A DNA stretch of 32,967 bases from Hyphomicrobiales bacterium (GTDB lineage Bacteria; Pseudomonadota; Alphaproteobacteria; Rhizobiales; Aestuariivirgaceae), in contig JANXRO010000359.1 of assembly GCA_025356765.1 (NCBI GenBank), forward strand, positions 1-32,967, given 5' to 3'. The number at the start of each line of letters is the position of its first letter. Position 1 is the first letter of the stretch. Under the pieces are notes generated by a model. The model was not told the origin of the DNA, ran no database searches, and worked only from the letters and a program-made list of their open reading frames with translations. Below are positions 18,001-25,733 of this stretch, piece by piece. The position numbers were made by a program, and so were the translations under genes.

Positions 18001-21000
18001 TAACACCTAAATGCCGCAGCTGAATCTGCGCCTGTGTCCAGGCTAGCATCTTCGCGCGGTCATAGGCGGTGTGTTGACGGTGACGATCCACTAAGTCGAG
18101 AACTGCATCGCGAGATTCCGCCACCACAGTCCATAAGGTACAGTGCATTTGTCGGCCCGCTGGTATCTTCATACGCTTGCGCAGCGCAAAAATGGGGTCG
18201 AGCACCGTTCCAACAGTGCCAGAGAGCCGATTATTTGATTCCATTGCAGCAGGCTCGCGCACCACACGTCCACGGCCAATAAAAGCTGCGCGATCTGTTT
18301 CATATTCCAAATCACCGGTGTCATCGCCATGGATAAGCAAGAACTGCGCTGCCCAGATCTTGGTTTCATTGGGTGAACGCCGACGACGAGTTGCGACTAA
18401 TGCGCTGTGCTCCGCCACAAACTCTGTCTCAACGAACATTTTCGAAAATACAGGATGAGCCTCATCAGAACTGGCAGGCGCAAGCACAAGCTCCGCGTAA
18501 GTTGTCAACTCAACCTCGCGCAAAAACCGACCGCGATTGATTATGGTAATGCGCTTTGCTTCGGCATTATCTTCAGGAGAAACCACGCATTCCATCGTTG
18601 TCTCGAAATTGGTGTCTATTCGCGCGAACTCGGCCTTCTCTTCAGTAAATGTTGCAGTATAGATTTCTGCCGGCTCCGCAGTGGGAGCAAAACCTGCCGA
18701 CCAAATCTTCCCTCCACGTCTATCGCGTAAATAAACGAATGTGCCCCAGTCATCCATAACACCATCTTCGCGCCAGCGCGTAATTGCGTTGCCATTCCAT
18801 ACGCTATACCCGCCTCCGGCAGCTGTTAGCATGACGTGATAGTGGCCATTGGAAAGTAAATGGGTTGTCGGTAAACTTAAAAAAGGTGCAGTAAAAACAC
18901 GTGGACTTGCCTTTGCTGAATCGCGTGCGGCGGGATTGCCCATCAGTGGATCAACATGTGCATAACTAATCGGCACGTCACGCGGCGCCCTTTCTTGCAA
19001 TAATAACTCGGCTGCCCGGATCATGGGTTCAGTGTGAAAACGTTCTCGCATTTCGCCGTCATTTACGGCATTGAGAATGGCCACAATCGTCATGCCCTGA
19101 TGATGGGCAAAATATGCTTGAACGACTGCCACGGTCTGATTTGGCGGCAGCCGTGACGGTGTAAAATCAAGTGCCTCATAAAATCCATAAATGCCGCGCC
19201 CACCTTCGTTGACAAGTCTTTGGTAATTCTTTGCGGCGGCAGAAGGCGATACCATCGCGGCCAAACCCGTTGCATAAGGCGCAATCACAAGGTTATCTGG
19301 TAAACCGCGCTTCAGGCCAAGCCCTGGCACACCAAAATTCGAGTACTGATAAGAAAACTCCGCATCACGCGCATTGAAAGCCGATTCCGAAATGCCCCAT
19401 GGAACGCCTTGTGCAGCAGCGTAAGACATCTGGCGTCCGACGATGCGTTGCGCTGTTTGATCCAAAAGGCCACCGCTCGGTGCACGCATCACCAAGGAAG
19501 GCATCAAATATTCAAACATTGAGCCTGACCAAGATAGCAAGGCAGCAACGCCGTGCACCGCTGTGACCGGGCGACCCAATCGAAACCAATGGCGCGTGCG
19601 AAGATCACCCTTGGCGATCGCAAAATAGCTTGCAAGACGTGCTTCCGAGGCCAACAAATCATAACAACTTTCGTCGCGGGCAGATTCAGTTACGCGGTAG
19701 CCAATGGAAAGCAATTGACGGCGCGGATCCAACAGAAAATCAAATTCCATTCCTGTCGCCAATGTATGGGCTTCTAAAGCCAAACTTTCTAACCGTTTGT
19801 TTAATGCAGACAATGCCAAAGACGTATCAAGGAAATGATTTTCAATTGTTTGGCGCACTGCATTGGCCCAATGTAGAACTTCTGTTGATTGAGCCGTGTT
19901 AATTCGTTCGACAAATTCCGTAGTGGCGGAAACAATATTACTTGCTTGAAGCGCAAATGAAACCAAGCGGATTGAAATCATCTCGGGAGTCTCAGCAGCA
20001 TCTTGCAGCATCACGCGAAATGCGCCAACCTTTTGCTCGAGCTGTTTGCGTAAAGGTCTTAGCTGGCGCCTGTCATTAGGAATTGCCGTCAAGGATTCCA
20101 ACAACAGATCAAGGGCGTCGCCAATACCATATAGACAAACACGGGGGTCTGTGGGCTGCATTGTCCAGTAAGTACAATAGTTGGAAAGTGCTATGAGATG
20201 GCCGGCGAGATTGCCGCTATCCACGGTCGAAACATATTTTGGTTCAAGCGTGCGCAAATCACTTGTGTCATACCAATTGTAAAGATGGCCTTGATATTTT
20301 TCCAGCCGACCAATTGTGGCAAGTGTGGATTCAATACGCGATACCGCATCGCCAAGCCCGATCCAGCCAAATTGATGCGCGCTGGCCACCGATAACAAAT
20401 AGAGCCCGATGTTGGTCGGTGAGGTGCGATGGGCAACAATCGGATTGGGTGTTTCCTGAAAGTTGTCGGGTGGCAACATGTTGTCCTGCGCAGTTACGAA
20501 TGTTTCGAAGAAACGCCATGTGCGGCGCGCCACCAAGCGAAGATTTTTGCGGTCTTCGGGCGACGACGCAAATGCGTTCTCAAGCACTTTGTTTCGGCTC
20601 ATCCATGAAGCAATTGCTGGCGCAAAAAACCACGCCAAAGCAAAAGGAACGGAAATGAAGGAAATGAAACCGCCGCGATAATAGATCAGCCAAACCACCA
20701 AGGCGCTGGCAAGAACACTGGACGCCATTAAACGGTAGCTTCCAACAATGCTATATCTCTGACTCGAAGCGCTCTGTGCGGCGGTGGTCCATTCTAAAAG
20801 ATTCCTATGGCTGATTGTCAGGCGATAAAGCGTGCGAACAATAGCGTCTGCCATCATTGCCGCTTGATGAGCGAGAAACAGGAATGCACAGATGGTTATG
20901 ACCGCAGAATGCCCAAAATCATCCAATAATGATTTTATCCGACTGTTGGTGGTCACCATTTTTTTTGGCAAAAACAAGGTTGAAATTACGGGCAGCAATG

Positions 21001-23482
21001 TCGGTACAAATAGCAACATAAAGACCAACAGAGTCCACGCCGCCGCGGTATAGCCAGGCAGGAATAGCCATCCTGCAAACAAGGTCAAGATCGTGGCGAT
21101 GGGGTTCAGCGTTCTGCGAAGATTATCAATCATCTTCCACATGCCGAGTGCAGACATCGACGTTTGCCTGAACCCTATCATCCAAGGCAATAATTGCCAA
21201 TCTCCGCGTGTCCAGCGATGCTGCCGCGCCGCTGCCACATCATAACGCTCAGGAAATTCCTCAACGACTTCGACATCTGTAACCAGCGCAGCGCGTGCAA
21301 AAATGCCTTCAAAAAGATCATGGCTCAACATACTGTTTTCTGGAATCTTGCCCGCCAATGCGGTTTCAAATGCATCGACGTCATAAATTCCTTTGCCAGC
21401 AAACGACCCTTCACCAAAAAGATCTTGATAAACATCAGAAACCGCAAAGACGTATGGATCCATGCCGCGCGAGGTTGAATAGATGCGTTGAAATGTGGAG
21501 CCATAGTGCCCTACAGGAAGAGACGGCGTTACGCGCGGCTGTAATATTGCAAAACCTGAGGTAACTCTTTTCTGCACCGGATCAAATACAGGTTGATTAA
21601 GTGGATGAGCCATTTTTCCGATGAGACGACGCGCAGCGTCGCGGGGCAGTTTAGTATCGGCATCCAAAGTAATAACATAGCAGATGGCTTCAGGTAACGG
21701 GGCAGAGATGAATGCGAAACTTGTATCCGTAGCACCCCGCAGCAGACGATTAAGCTCGTGCAACTTTCCGCGCTTGCGCTCCCACCCCATCCATCGGTTT
21801 TGTTGCTCATTCCATTTTCTATGGCGATGCAAAACGAAGAATCGATTAGTGCCATGCCGTTTGTTAAGCACTGCTATGCCATCGGTTGCAGCGCGGAGTA
21901 GTTCCGCATCAAGAGGTTTGGATTCAGTTGTCGAATCTGTCCAATCGGTTAACAGTGCAAAATAAACTTCGCCCTCGGCGTTTGAGAGGAAATGAACTTC
22001 CAGACGCTCGATCAACTCTTCGATGTCATCAAGAGACGTAAGCAGTGTCGGGATCACCACAAGCGTACGAAGATCGGCAGTCACGCCTTCGCGTAAGGCC
22101 AGGCCTGGGATAATTTTGGCGCGCATTACTTTGGTCACAGCAAAGTTAATCACTGCCGATGCAAATTCAGATGCAGGTGTGATGAGTAAAGCCAACAGTA
22201 AGACAACAATGTGTTGCGGCGAACCAGGCAGTGCCAACCCAAACGCTATTGTAAGCGTGATGATTGTAATTACGCCAATACTGCCGAGATATCCGGCGAG
22301 GCCAAGTCGATTTGCCGTCGACTGCAGCCAAGGTAATAAAGTGGGTCTAAAGCCCAACGACTTTTCGAAGTCGGGTCGCCCTGCGCCCAATAAATAATAG
22401 CCGGGCTCGGCCTCTTTCATGTCCAGAACGCGTTGGGCTAAAGACTGTTCGTCTAGGTGGCTGCCGCGAGCCAATTCCTCCAAAGCTCTACGGTAAAGTG
22501 TCCGACTTGAGAAATCCATCGCGCTATAAGTAGGATGCGTGCGCAGCAATTTGTCGACGAGACTAACACTATCAAACCAAATCTCCCAGTTCACATCAGA
22601 TATAAGACGCATACTGGTAACAATGTTACGCGCAGTGACGTTTGCTGCGCTCTGTCGGTGATGTTCGTCACTGACAGTGCTCTCTATCGTGCGCCCAAGC
22701 AGCTCTAACTTCATATTCAGCCAAGCTAAGGCTTCTGCCGACATTTCGTTTTGGTTGCGCATGCGCTGTATAAACTGAACAGCAAATGCGTCACTGACCT
22801 GGGGCTCGCCAACGCTTTCCAATATTTTCTGGAAATTTTGGCCCGGCTCATCGTTACTCAGCAGCGCATCTGCAAGCCCGTCTGCGGAGTCGCGTTCGTC
22901 CCGCGAATTCATAATGCGGCGCGAAATTCGCCTGAGGTTTTCGATGAGAATCAAACGTAAACTAATGGCTACCGCCCAAAGCTCACCGATGGTGAGGGGC
23001 TGAATTTTCTGATACTCATTCACAAAATCCGCAAGAGCAACAGGATCGAATTGACTATCGTTATGCGCAACATACGCCCACACCAGACCAAATATACGTG
23101 GGTGGCCAGCAAGATCGCCCTGGGCCAATTTCGGTAGTTGTCGATAAAATTCAGAAGGAAGATCAGCGCGCGTCTGACGCACCTGCTCTTCGACCAGACT
23201 ATAGTTGTCAATCAACCATTCCGCCGCCGGGGTTAGTACCTTGCCCTCAGCGACCGCGGCAGAAACATTTCGGTAAGCTTCAAGCAGAGTTCTAGCGTTG
23301 TCATCGAGGCGACGAATGATCGAGACTACGGGTTTTGGAGAAGTTGCTAGTTTTTGACTTTCAGCCAAGCTTCGTGCGTGTTGGCGGAAACGTTCGAGAC
23401 CAAAAATTTCTGAGCTAATTGATTCTAGCTGATCAAACGAAGAACTTTGACTCCACGCCGACCTGCCAAATATTTTTGTCAT
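15050..23482 (-). CDS. ndvB: Cyclic beta-1,2-glucan synthase (GT84/GH94, NdvB/ChvB-like), about 2810 aa
   Basis: Glycosyltransferase region VITLDADTKLPRDAARRLIGKMAHPLNQPVFD...RQHRWTRGDWQLLPW; GH94 region MGTGDWNDGMNRVGENGKGESVWLGWF, GGWTWYTGSAGWMYRAGLE. Start reassigned to MTKIFGRSAW at 23482 because the EcfG -10 lies at 23522-23525. Confidence 0.95.
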   Translation of the reverse strand: MTKIFGRSAWSQSSSFDQLESISSEIFGLERFRQHARSLAESQKLATSPKPVVSIIRRLDDNARTLLEAYRNVSAAVAEGKVLTPAAEWLIDNYSLVEEQVRQTRADLPSEFYRQLPKLAQGDLAGHPRIFGLVWAYVAHNDSQFDPVALADFVNEYQKIQPLTIGELWAVAISLRLILIENLRRISRRIMNSRDERDSADGLADALLSNDEPGQNFQKILESVGEPQVSDAFAVQFIQRMRNQNEMSAEALAWLNMKLELLGRTIESTVSDEHHRQSAANVTARNIVTSMRLISDVNWEIWFDSVSLVDKLLRTHPTYSAMDFSSRTLYRRALEELARGSHLDEQSLAQRVLDMKEAEPGYYLLGAGRPDFEKSLGFRPTLLPWLQSTANRLGLAGYLGSIGVITIITLTIAFGLALPGSPQHIVVLLLALLITPASEFASAVINFAVTKVMRAKIIPGLALREGVTADLRTLVVIPTLLTSLDDIEELIERLEVHFLSNAEGEVYFALLTDWTDSTTESKPLDAELLRAATDGIAVLNKRHGTNRFFVLHRHRKWNEQQNRWMGWERKRGKLHELNRLLRGATDTSFAFISAPLPEAICYVITLDADTKLPRDAARRLIGKMAHPLNQPVFDPVQKRVTSGFAILQPRVTPSLPVGHYGSTFQRIYSTSRGMDPYVFAVSDVYQDLFGEGSFAGKGIYDVDAFETALAGKIPENSMLSHDLFEGIFARAALVTDVEVVEEFPERYDVAAARQHRWTRGDWQLLPWMIGFRQTSMSALGMWKMIDNLRRTLNPIATILTLFAGWLFLPGYTAAAWTLLVFMLLFVPTLLPVISTLFLPKKMVTTNSRIKSLLDDFGHSAVITICAFLFLAHQAAMMADAIVRTLYRLTISHRNLLEWTTAAQSASSQRYSIVGSYRLMASSVLASALVVWLIYYRGGFISFISVPFALAWFFAPAIASWMSRNKVLENAFASSPEDRKNLRLVARRTWRFFETFVTAQDNMLPPDNFQETPNPIVAHRTSPTNIGLYLLSVASAHQFGWIGLGDAVSRIESTLATIGRLEKYQGHLYNWYDTSDLRTLEPKYVSTVDSGNLAGHLIALSNYCTYWTMQPTDPRVCLYGIGDALDLLLESLTAIPNDRRQLRPLRKQLEQKVGAFRVMLQDAAETPEMISIRLVSFALQASNIVSATTEFVERINTAQSTEVLHWANAVRQTIENHFLDTSLALSALNKRLESLALEAHTLATGMEFDFLLDPRRQLLSIGYRVTESARDESCYDLLASEARLASYFAIAKGDLRTRHWFRLGRPVTAVHGVAALLSWSGSMFEYLMPSLVMRAPSGGLLDQTAQRIVGRQMSYAAAQGVPWGISESAFNARDAEFSYQYSNFGVPGLGLKRGLPDNLVIAPYATGLAAMVSPSAAAKNYQRLVNEGGRGIYGFYEALDFTPSRLPPNQTVAVVQAYFAHHQGMTIVAILNAVNDGEMRERFHTEPMIRAAELLLQERAPRDVPISYAHVDPLMGNPAARDSAKASPRVFTAPFLSLPTTHLLSNGHYHVMLTAAGGGYSVWNGNAITRWREDGVMDDWGTFVYLRDRRGGKIWSAGFAPTAEPAEIYTATFTEEKAEFARIDTNFETTMECVVSPEDNAEAKRITIINRGRFLREVELTTYAELVLAPASSDEAHPVFSKMFVETEFVAEHSALVATRRRRSPNETKIWAAQFLLIHGDDTGDLEYETDRAAFIGRGRVVREPAAMESNNRLSGTVGTVLDPIFALRKRMKIPAGRQMHCTLWTVVAESRDAVLDLVDRHRQHTAYDRAKMLAWTQAQIQLRHLGVSSEEANLYQSLASHLIYTNSALRAPANTMIQDMGPQSALWPQSISGDRPILLLRIDEVEDISMVQQVLQAFEYWKAKGLIADLVILNDRMSSYVQDLHTEIEALVRKISTLRATNQIFLVRADLTSQETLRVVVSAARVVLYARRGSLAKQLGRLRENRIAPVERKIFEPKSTATPIATSELEYFNGYGGFAAEGREYVVVLEADNPTPAPWINVIANPQFGFHASAECCGYTWFGNARENQITSWSNDPVSNRPSEIFYVQDMESGILMSPMLAPLQSQQGTHVTRHGFGYTVYERNVHNLKMELLQMVPLGDAVKIARLKITNSGNAPRSLAVTFYADWVLGRSRPASAPFVITSIDEQTGAMIARNPWRNEDGHQVAFVDMQGKQTSWSADRREFLGVHGNLAAPSGLSPTTKLSNRVGAGMDPCCALQTVIELAAGQSSDVTIILGVSNSLIESQALIAMYRLKSPNDILEEVKYYWAQTLNSVQVKTPDRSFDLMMNGWLQYQTLSCRMWARSGFYQASGAYGFRDQLQDSMALLTTRPELAREHILRAASRQFVQGDFQHWWLPSTGMGVRTHISDDTVWLAYCVDHYIQVTGDNGILDEMVSFIEGQSVGTGQHDAFFKPSLAAETATLYEHCARALDHSLAIGEHGLPLMGTGDWNDGMNRVGENGKGESVWLGWFLLHTLKVFSARATVRNDPARHESWTIHHSKLSAAMELNGWDGKWYRRAYFDDGTPLGSSQNKECRIDAIAQSWAVISGSAESGRALQAMEEFHQQLVHPDEQVVQLFAPPFDKGAEDPGYIKAYPPGVRENGGQYTHGVIWSIFAHSMLGQHERAERLFNMMNPINHALIEDGVRKYRVEPYVMAADIYAIAPHTGRGGWTWYTGSAGWMYRAGLEAILGIVKEANTLRVKPSLPALWPEAEVTIRYGRATYQLKFAHRFTTQGETSPDVSSTGNGDYIVTLRDDGATHMITLPGTSAW

Positions 23483-23521
23483 AGCGTTCGCGTCTCCGAT
23501 CCTGATTGGCCACGAGTTCAT

Positions 23522-23546
23522 AACGGACAAACAAGACAATTGTTCC
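23522..23546 (-). promoter_or_regulatory. EcfG-type promoter of the ndvB-like gene
   Basis: Reverse strand GGAAC-AATTGTCTTGTTTGTC-CGTT (exact), about 40 bp upstream of ATG 23482. Confidence 0.8.
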
Positions 23547-23643
23547 TGCTAGCCAACGATGCATCCAAATGTTCTGTAATTTGACGCAATAGGAGGCCAA
23601 TTGAGCGGCCTCCTGTTGATGTGCTTCTGACACTGAAACAATT

Positions 23644-24246
23644 TTAATTTATGTAACTGCGTACTTTCGGATCGTAAGTCGGAGCTGCCTTGAGTTGATC
23701 TTTGGTAGCGTCAACCACAAGCTTTATAGCATTGCCATCTTTTGTAATTTCAATCGAACTCAACATGACGGCTACGTCTTTGGTTCCCATCCCCAAAAAT
23801 CCGCCCACACCTAAAACCACGGCCTGAACACCATTCTCAGAAAGGATAAGGTCATCAACCTTGCCCACTTTTTCATCGGCATGACTATATACAGTTTGGC
23901 CAATGAAATCGTTGGCGCTCAAAATCTTTGCGCCAGTCATTTTATCGGGTGACACAAGAATATCAATTTTCGCAGGCGCAGTTGATGCGGTGGTTGTGGG
24001 GTCCACGGCGGCTTTGCCGGCTGCGGTTGACGCCCCATTCGTTGCCGCATCATCTGCACCCTTTGCGGTATCTGCAGAAGACTTCGGCGTGCCGTCTGGG
24101 CACTTTGCCTTGTCGACTACCTGCGTGCCGTCTGCGTTTTTCATCATACAAGTCGGATCTACCGCATTGGCAGTTTGAGCAAACCCCGTAGTTGAAAGCA
24201 CTAACGGTGCCAAAACTGTCAAAACTAGAAGTGATTTGTTCAACAT
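23644..24246 (-). CDS. Secreted PRC-barrel domain protein
   Basis: Signal peptide MLNKSLLVLTVLAPLVLSTTGFAQ; ILSANDFIGQTVYSHADEKVGKVDDLILSENGVQAVVLGVGGFLGMGTKDVAV. Start moved from 24291 to 24246 (GGAG RBS, signal peptide, promoter position). Confidence 0.9.
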   Translation of the reverse strand: MLNKSLLVLTVLAPLVLSTTGFAQTANAVDPTCMMKNADGTQVVDKAKCPDGTPKSSADTAKGADDAATNGASTAAGKAAVDPTTTASTAPAKIDILVSPDKMTGAKILSANDFIGQTVYSHADEKVGKVDDLILSENGVQAVVLGVGGFLGMGTKDVAVMLSSIEITKDGNAIKLVVDATKDQLKAAPTYDPKVRSYIN

Positions 24247-24289
24247 TTCAATTCTCCATTTTTCAGTGACATCAGGCCACTGCTCTTTC

Positions 24290-24314
24290 AACTTTTCTGA
24301 ATGGATATGGTTCC
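24290..24314 (-). promoter_or_regulatory. Near-consensus EcfG-type promoter of the PRC-barrel gene
   Basis: Reverse strand GGAAC-CATATCCATTCAGAAA-AGTT (equivalent to GGAAC-N17-GTT). Confidence 0.6.
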
Positions 24315-24336
24315 TCCAGTAAGACAGGTTTTCAGT

Positions 24337-24361
24337 GGAACCAACCCATTGATCGTCGGTT
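24337..24361 (+). promoter_or_regulatory. Near-consensus EcfG-type promoter of the DUF3008 gene
   Basis: GGAAC-CAACCCATTGATCGTC-GGTT (equivalent to GGAAC-N17-GTT), 36 bp upstream of the TTG start. Confidence 0.6.
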
Positions 24362-24397
24362 TAAGATGATTAGACAGAACAACTACGGAGACTCATT

Positions 24398-24577
24398 TTG
24401 CCAGCTCAATCCAAATCTCAGCAGAAAGCAGCCGGAGCTGCACTCGCCGTAAAGCGCGGCAAGCAACCGAAAGGCAAGTTGCAAGGTGCGTCTAAGCAGA
24501 TGTACGACTCGATGAATGAAATTGAACTGAAAGAAATTGCGCATACAAAGCTCAAGGGACTACCTGAACACAAGTAA
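24398..24577 (+). CDS. DUF3008 family small protein, TTG start (not in ORF track)
   Basis: TTG start gives MPAQSKSQQKAAGAALAVKRGKQPKGKLQGASKQMYDSMNEIELKEIAHTKLKGLPEHK* (59 aa), characteristic DUF3008 sequence; upstream GGAG. Confidence 0.88.
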   Translation: MPAQSKSQQKAAGAALAVKRGKQPKGKLQGASKQMYDSMNEIELKEIAHTKLKGLPEHK

Positions 24578-24681
24578 ACAAGCTTTTTTTCGTTCGTAAA
24601 ATAAATAGGCCTTTTGATACGCCGCGTAAACCAGCGCTCACTTTTTGATCTTACGCCCAACATTTTTTATCAACATTTCAA

Positions 24682-24706
24682 GGAACCAAAGCGCGGCGTG
24701 TTCGTT
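24682..24706 (+). promoter_or_regulatory. EcfG-type promoter upstream of the DUF892 gene
   Basis: GGAAC-CAAAGCGCGGCGTGTT-CGTT (exact); implies a 5'UTR of roughly 145 nt. Confidence 0.75.
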
Positions 24707-24859
24707 GTTCACTGACGTTCCATCGATTGAATTGTGCGACTAACAACTTTCATCCCATAAGTGCTTGCATCGTATCCGCAATGGTAAAAGTTCCTGTTGA
24801 CCCAATTTGAATTCAATGGACGTTTTGGATTTTAACACCCGCAAAAATAGGAGATTGAA

Positions 24860-25375
24860 ATGCTGAAGAAAGTGGATTCAACAAAAACCAAAACATTGGA
24901 AGATTTATTCGAACACGCTTTGAAAGATATCTACTACGCAGAAAAGAAGATCTACAAAGCGCTGCCGAAAATGATCAAAGCAGCTCACGATGATGAATTG
25001 CGGCAAGCTTTGGAAAATCACCGCGGCGAAACCGAAGAGCATGTTGCTAAAGTGGAACAAATTTTCAACCTATTGGACAAACCACCAAAGGCCCAAAAAT
25101 GTGACGCCGTTGATGGAATTTTAGAAGAGGCCGACGGCATTTTGAAGGATTTCGGAAAAAGCAAGGCCTGCGACGCGGCTATCATTTTTTCAGGTCAAGC
25201 TGTCGAACATTATGAAATCACCCGTTATGGAAGCATGCATATTTATGCATTAGCACTCGGCATGACGGAAGCAGCGGATTTGCTCGCTTCTATTCTCGAA
25301 CAGGAAAAAGCGGCAGATCAAAAGCTTACAGATTTGGCTGAGGATCGAATTAACCATGCTGCTGAAATCGATTAG
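24860..25375 (+). CDS. DUF892/YciE-YciF family ferritin-like protein
   Basis: TLEDLFEHALKDIYYAEKKIYKALPKMIKAAHDDELRQALENHRGETEEHVAKVEQIF...AVEHYEITRYGSMHIYA. RBS AGGAG. Confidence 0.95.
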   Translation: MLKKVDSTKTKTLEDLFEHALKDIYYAEKKIYKALPKMIKAAHDDELRQALENHRGETEEHVAKVEQIFNLLDKPPKAQKCDAVDGILEEADGILKDFGKSKACDAAIIFSGQAVEHYEITRYGSMHIYALALGMTEAADLLASILEQEKAADQKLTDLAEDRINHAAEID

Positions 25376-25406
25376 CGGAATAAGATGGCTAGCGGAATAA
25401 GATGGC
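25373..25406. repeat. Perfect tandem duplication of TAGCGGAATAAGATGGC (2 x 17 bp)
   Basis: 25373-25389 and 25390-25406 identical; first copy begins at the stop codon of the DUF892 gene. Confidence 0.9.
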
Positions 25407-25425
25407 GCGGAATCTGTTCCGCGCC
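25404..25425 (+). terminator. Rho-independent-like terminator after the DUF892 gene
   Basis: GGCGCGGAA-tctg-TTCCGCGCC, followed by cccttccttcattttttta. Confidence 0.8.
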
Positions 25426-25733
25426 CCCTTCCTTCATTTTTTTATTTTAGCCCGCATATTAAAATCAGGGCAAATTCAATGGCGAAACTGATCAACAATG
25501 CCAATCAACCGTGGGCTTAATTTGCGCGATGGAGTTTTGAGCAACCGTCGGTGAAACCGGCAGTAGCTCAACCTTTGGTTTCAGGTTTAGAAAAGTTTCT
25601 TTACATTTGACAATTTACGCAGTTGGGTCTGGTGACACTTCTGGCTGCTTGAACATCAATTCCTGACGTCCACTTGTGTTTCCAAGAAACTTGCCTCTAT
25701 AAAAACCGGATGAGGGCTTTCACCAGATTGAGG

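Noticed and set aside
15156-23295. Many small ORFs on both strands inside the ndvB-like gene
   Set aside because: All lie within a single 2810-codon CDS with strong family motifs; off-frame shadows.
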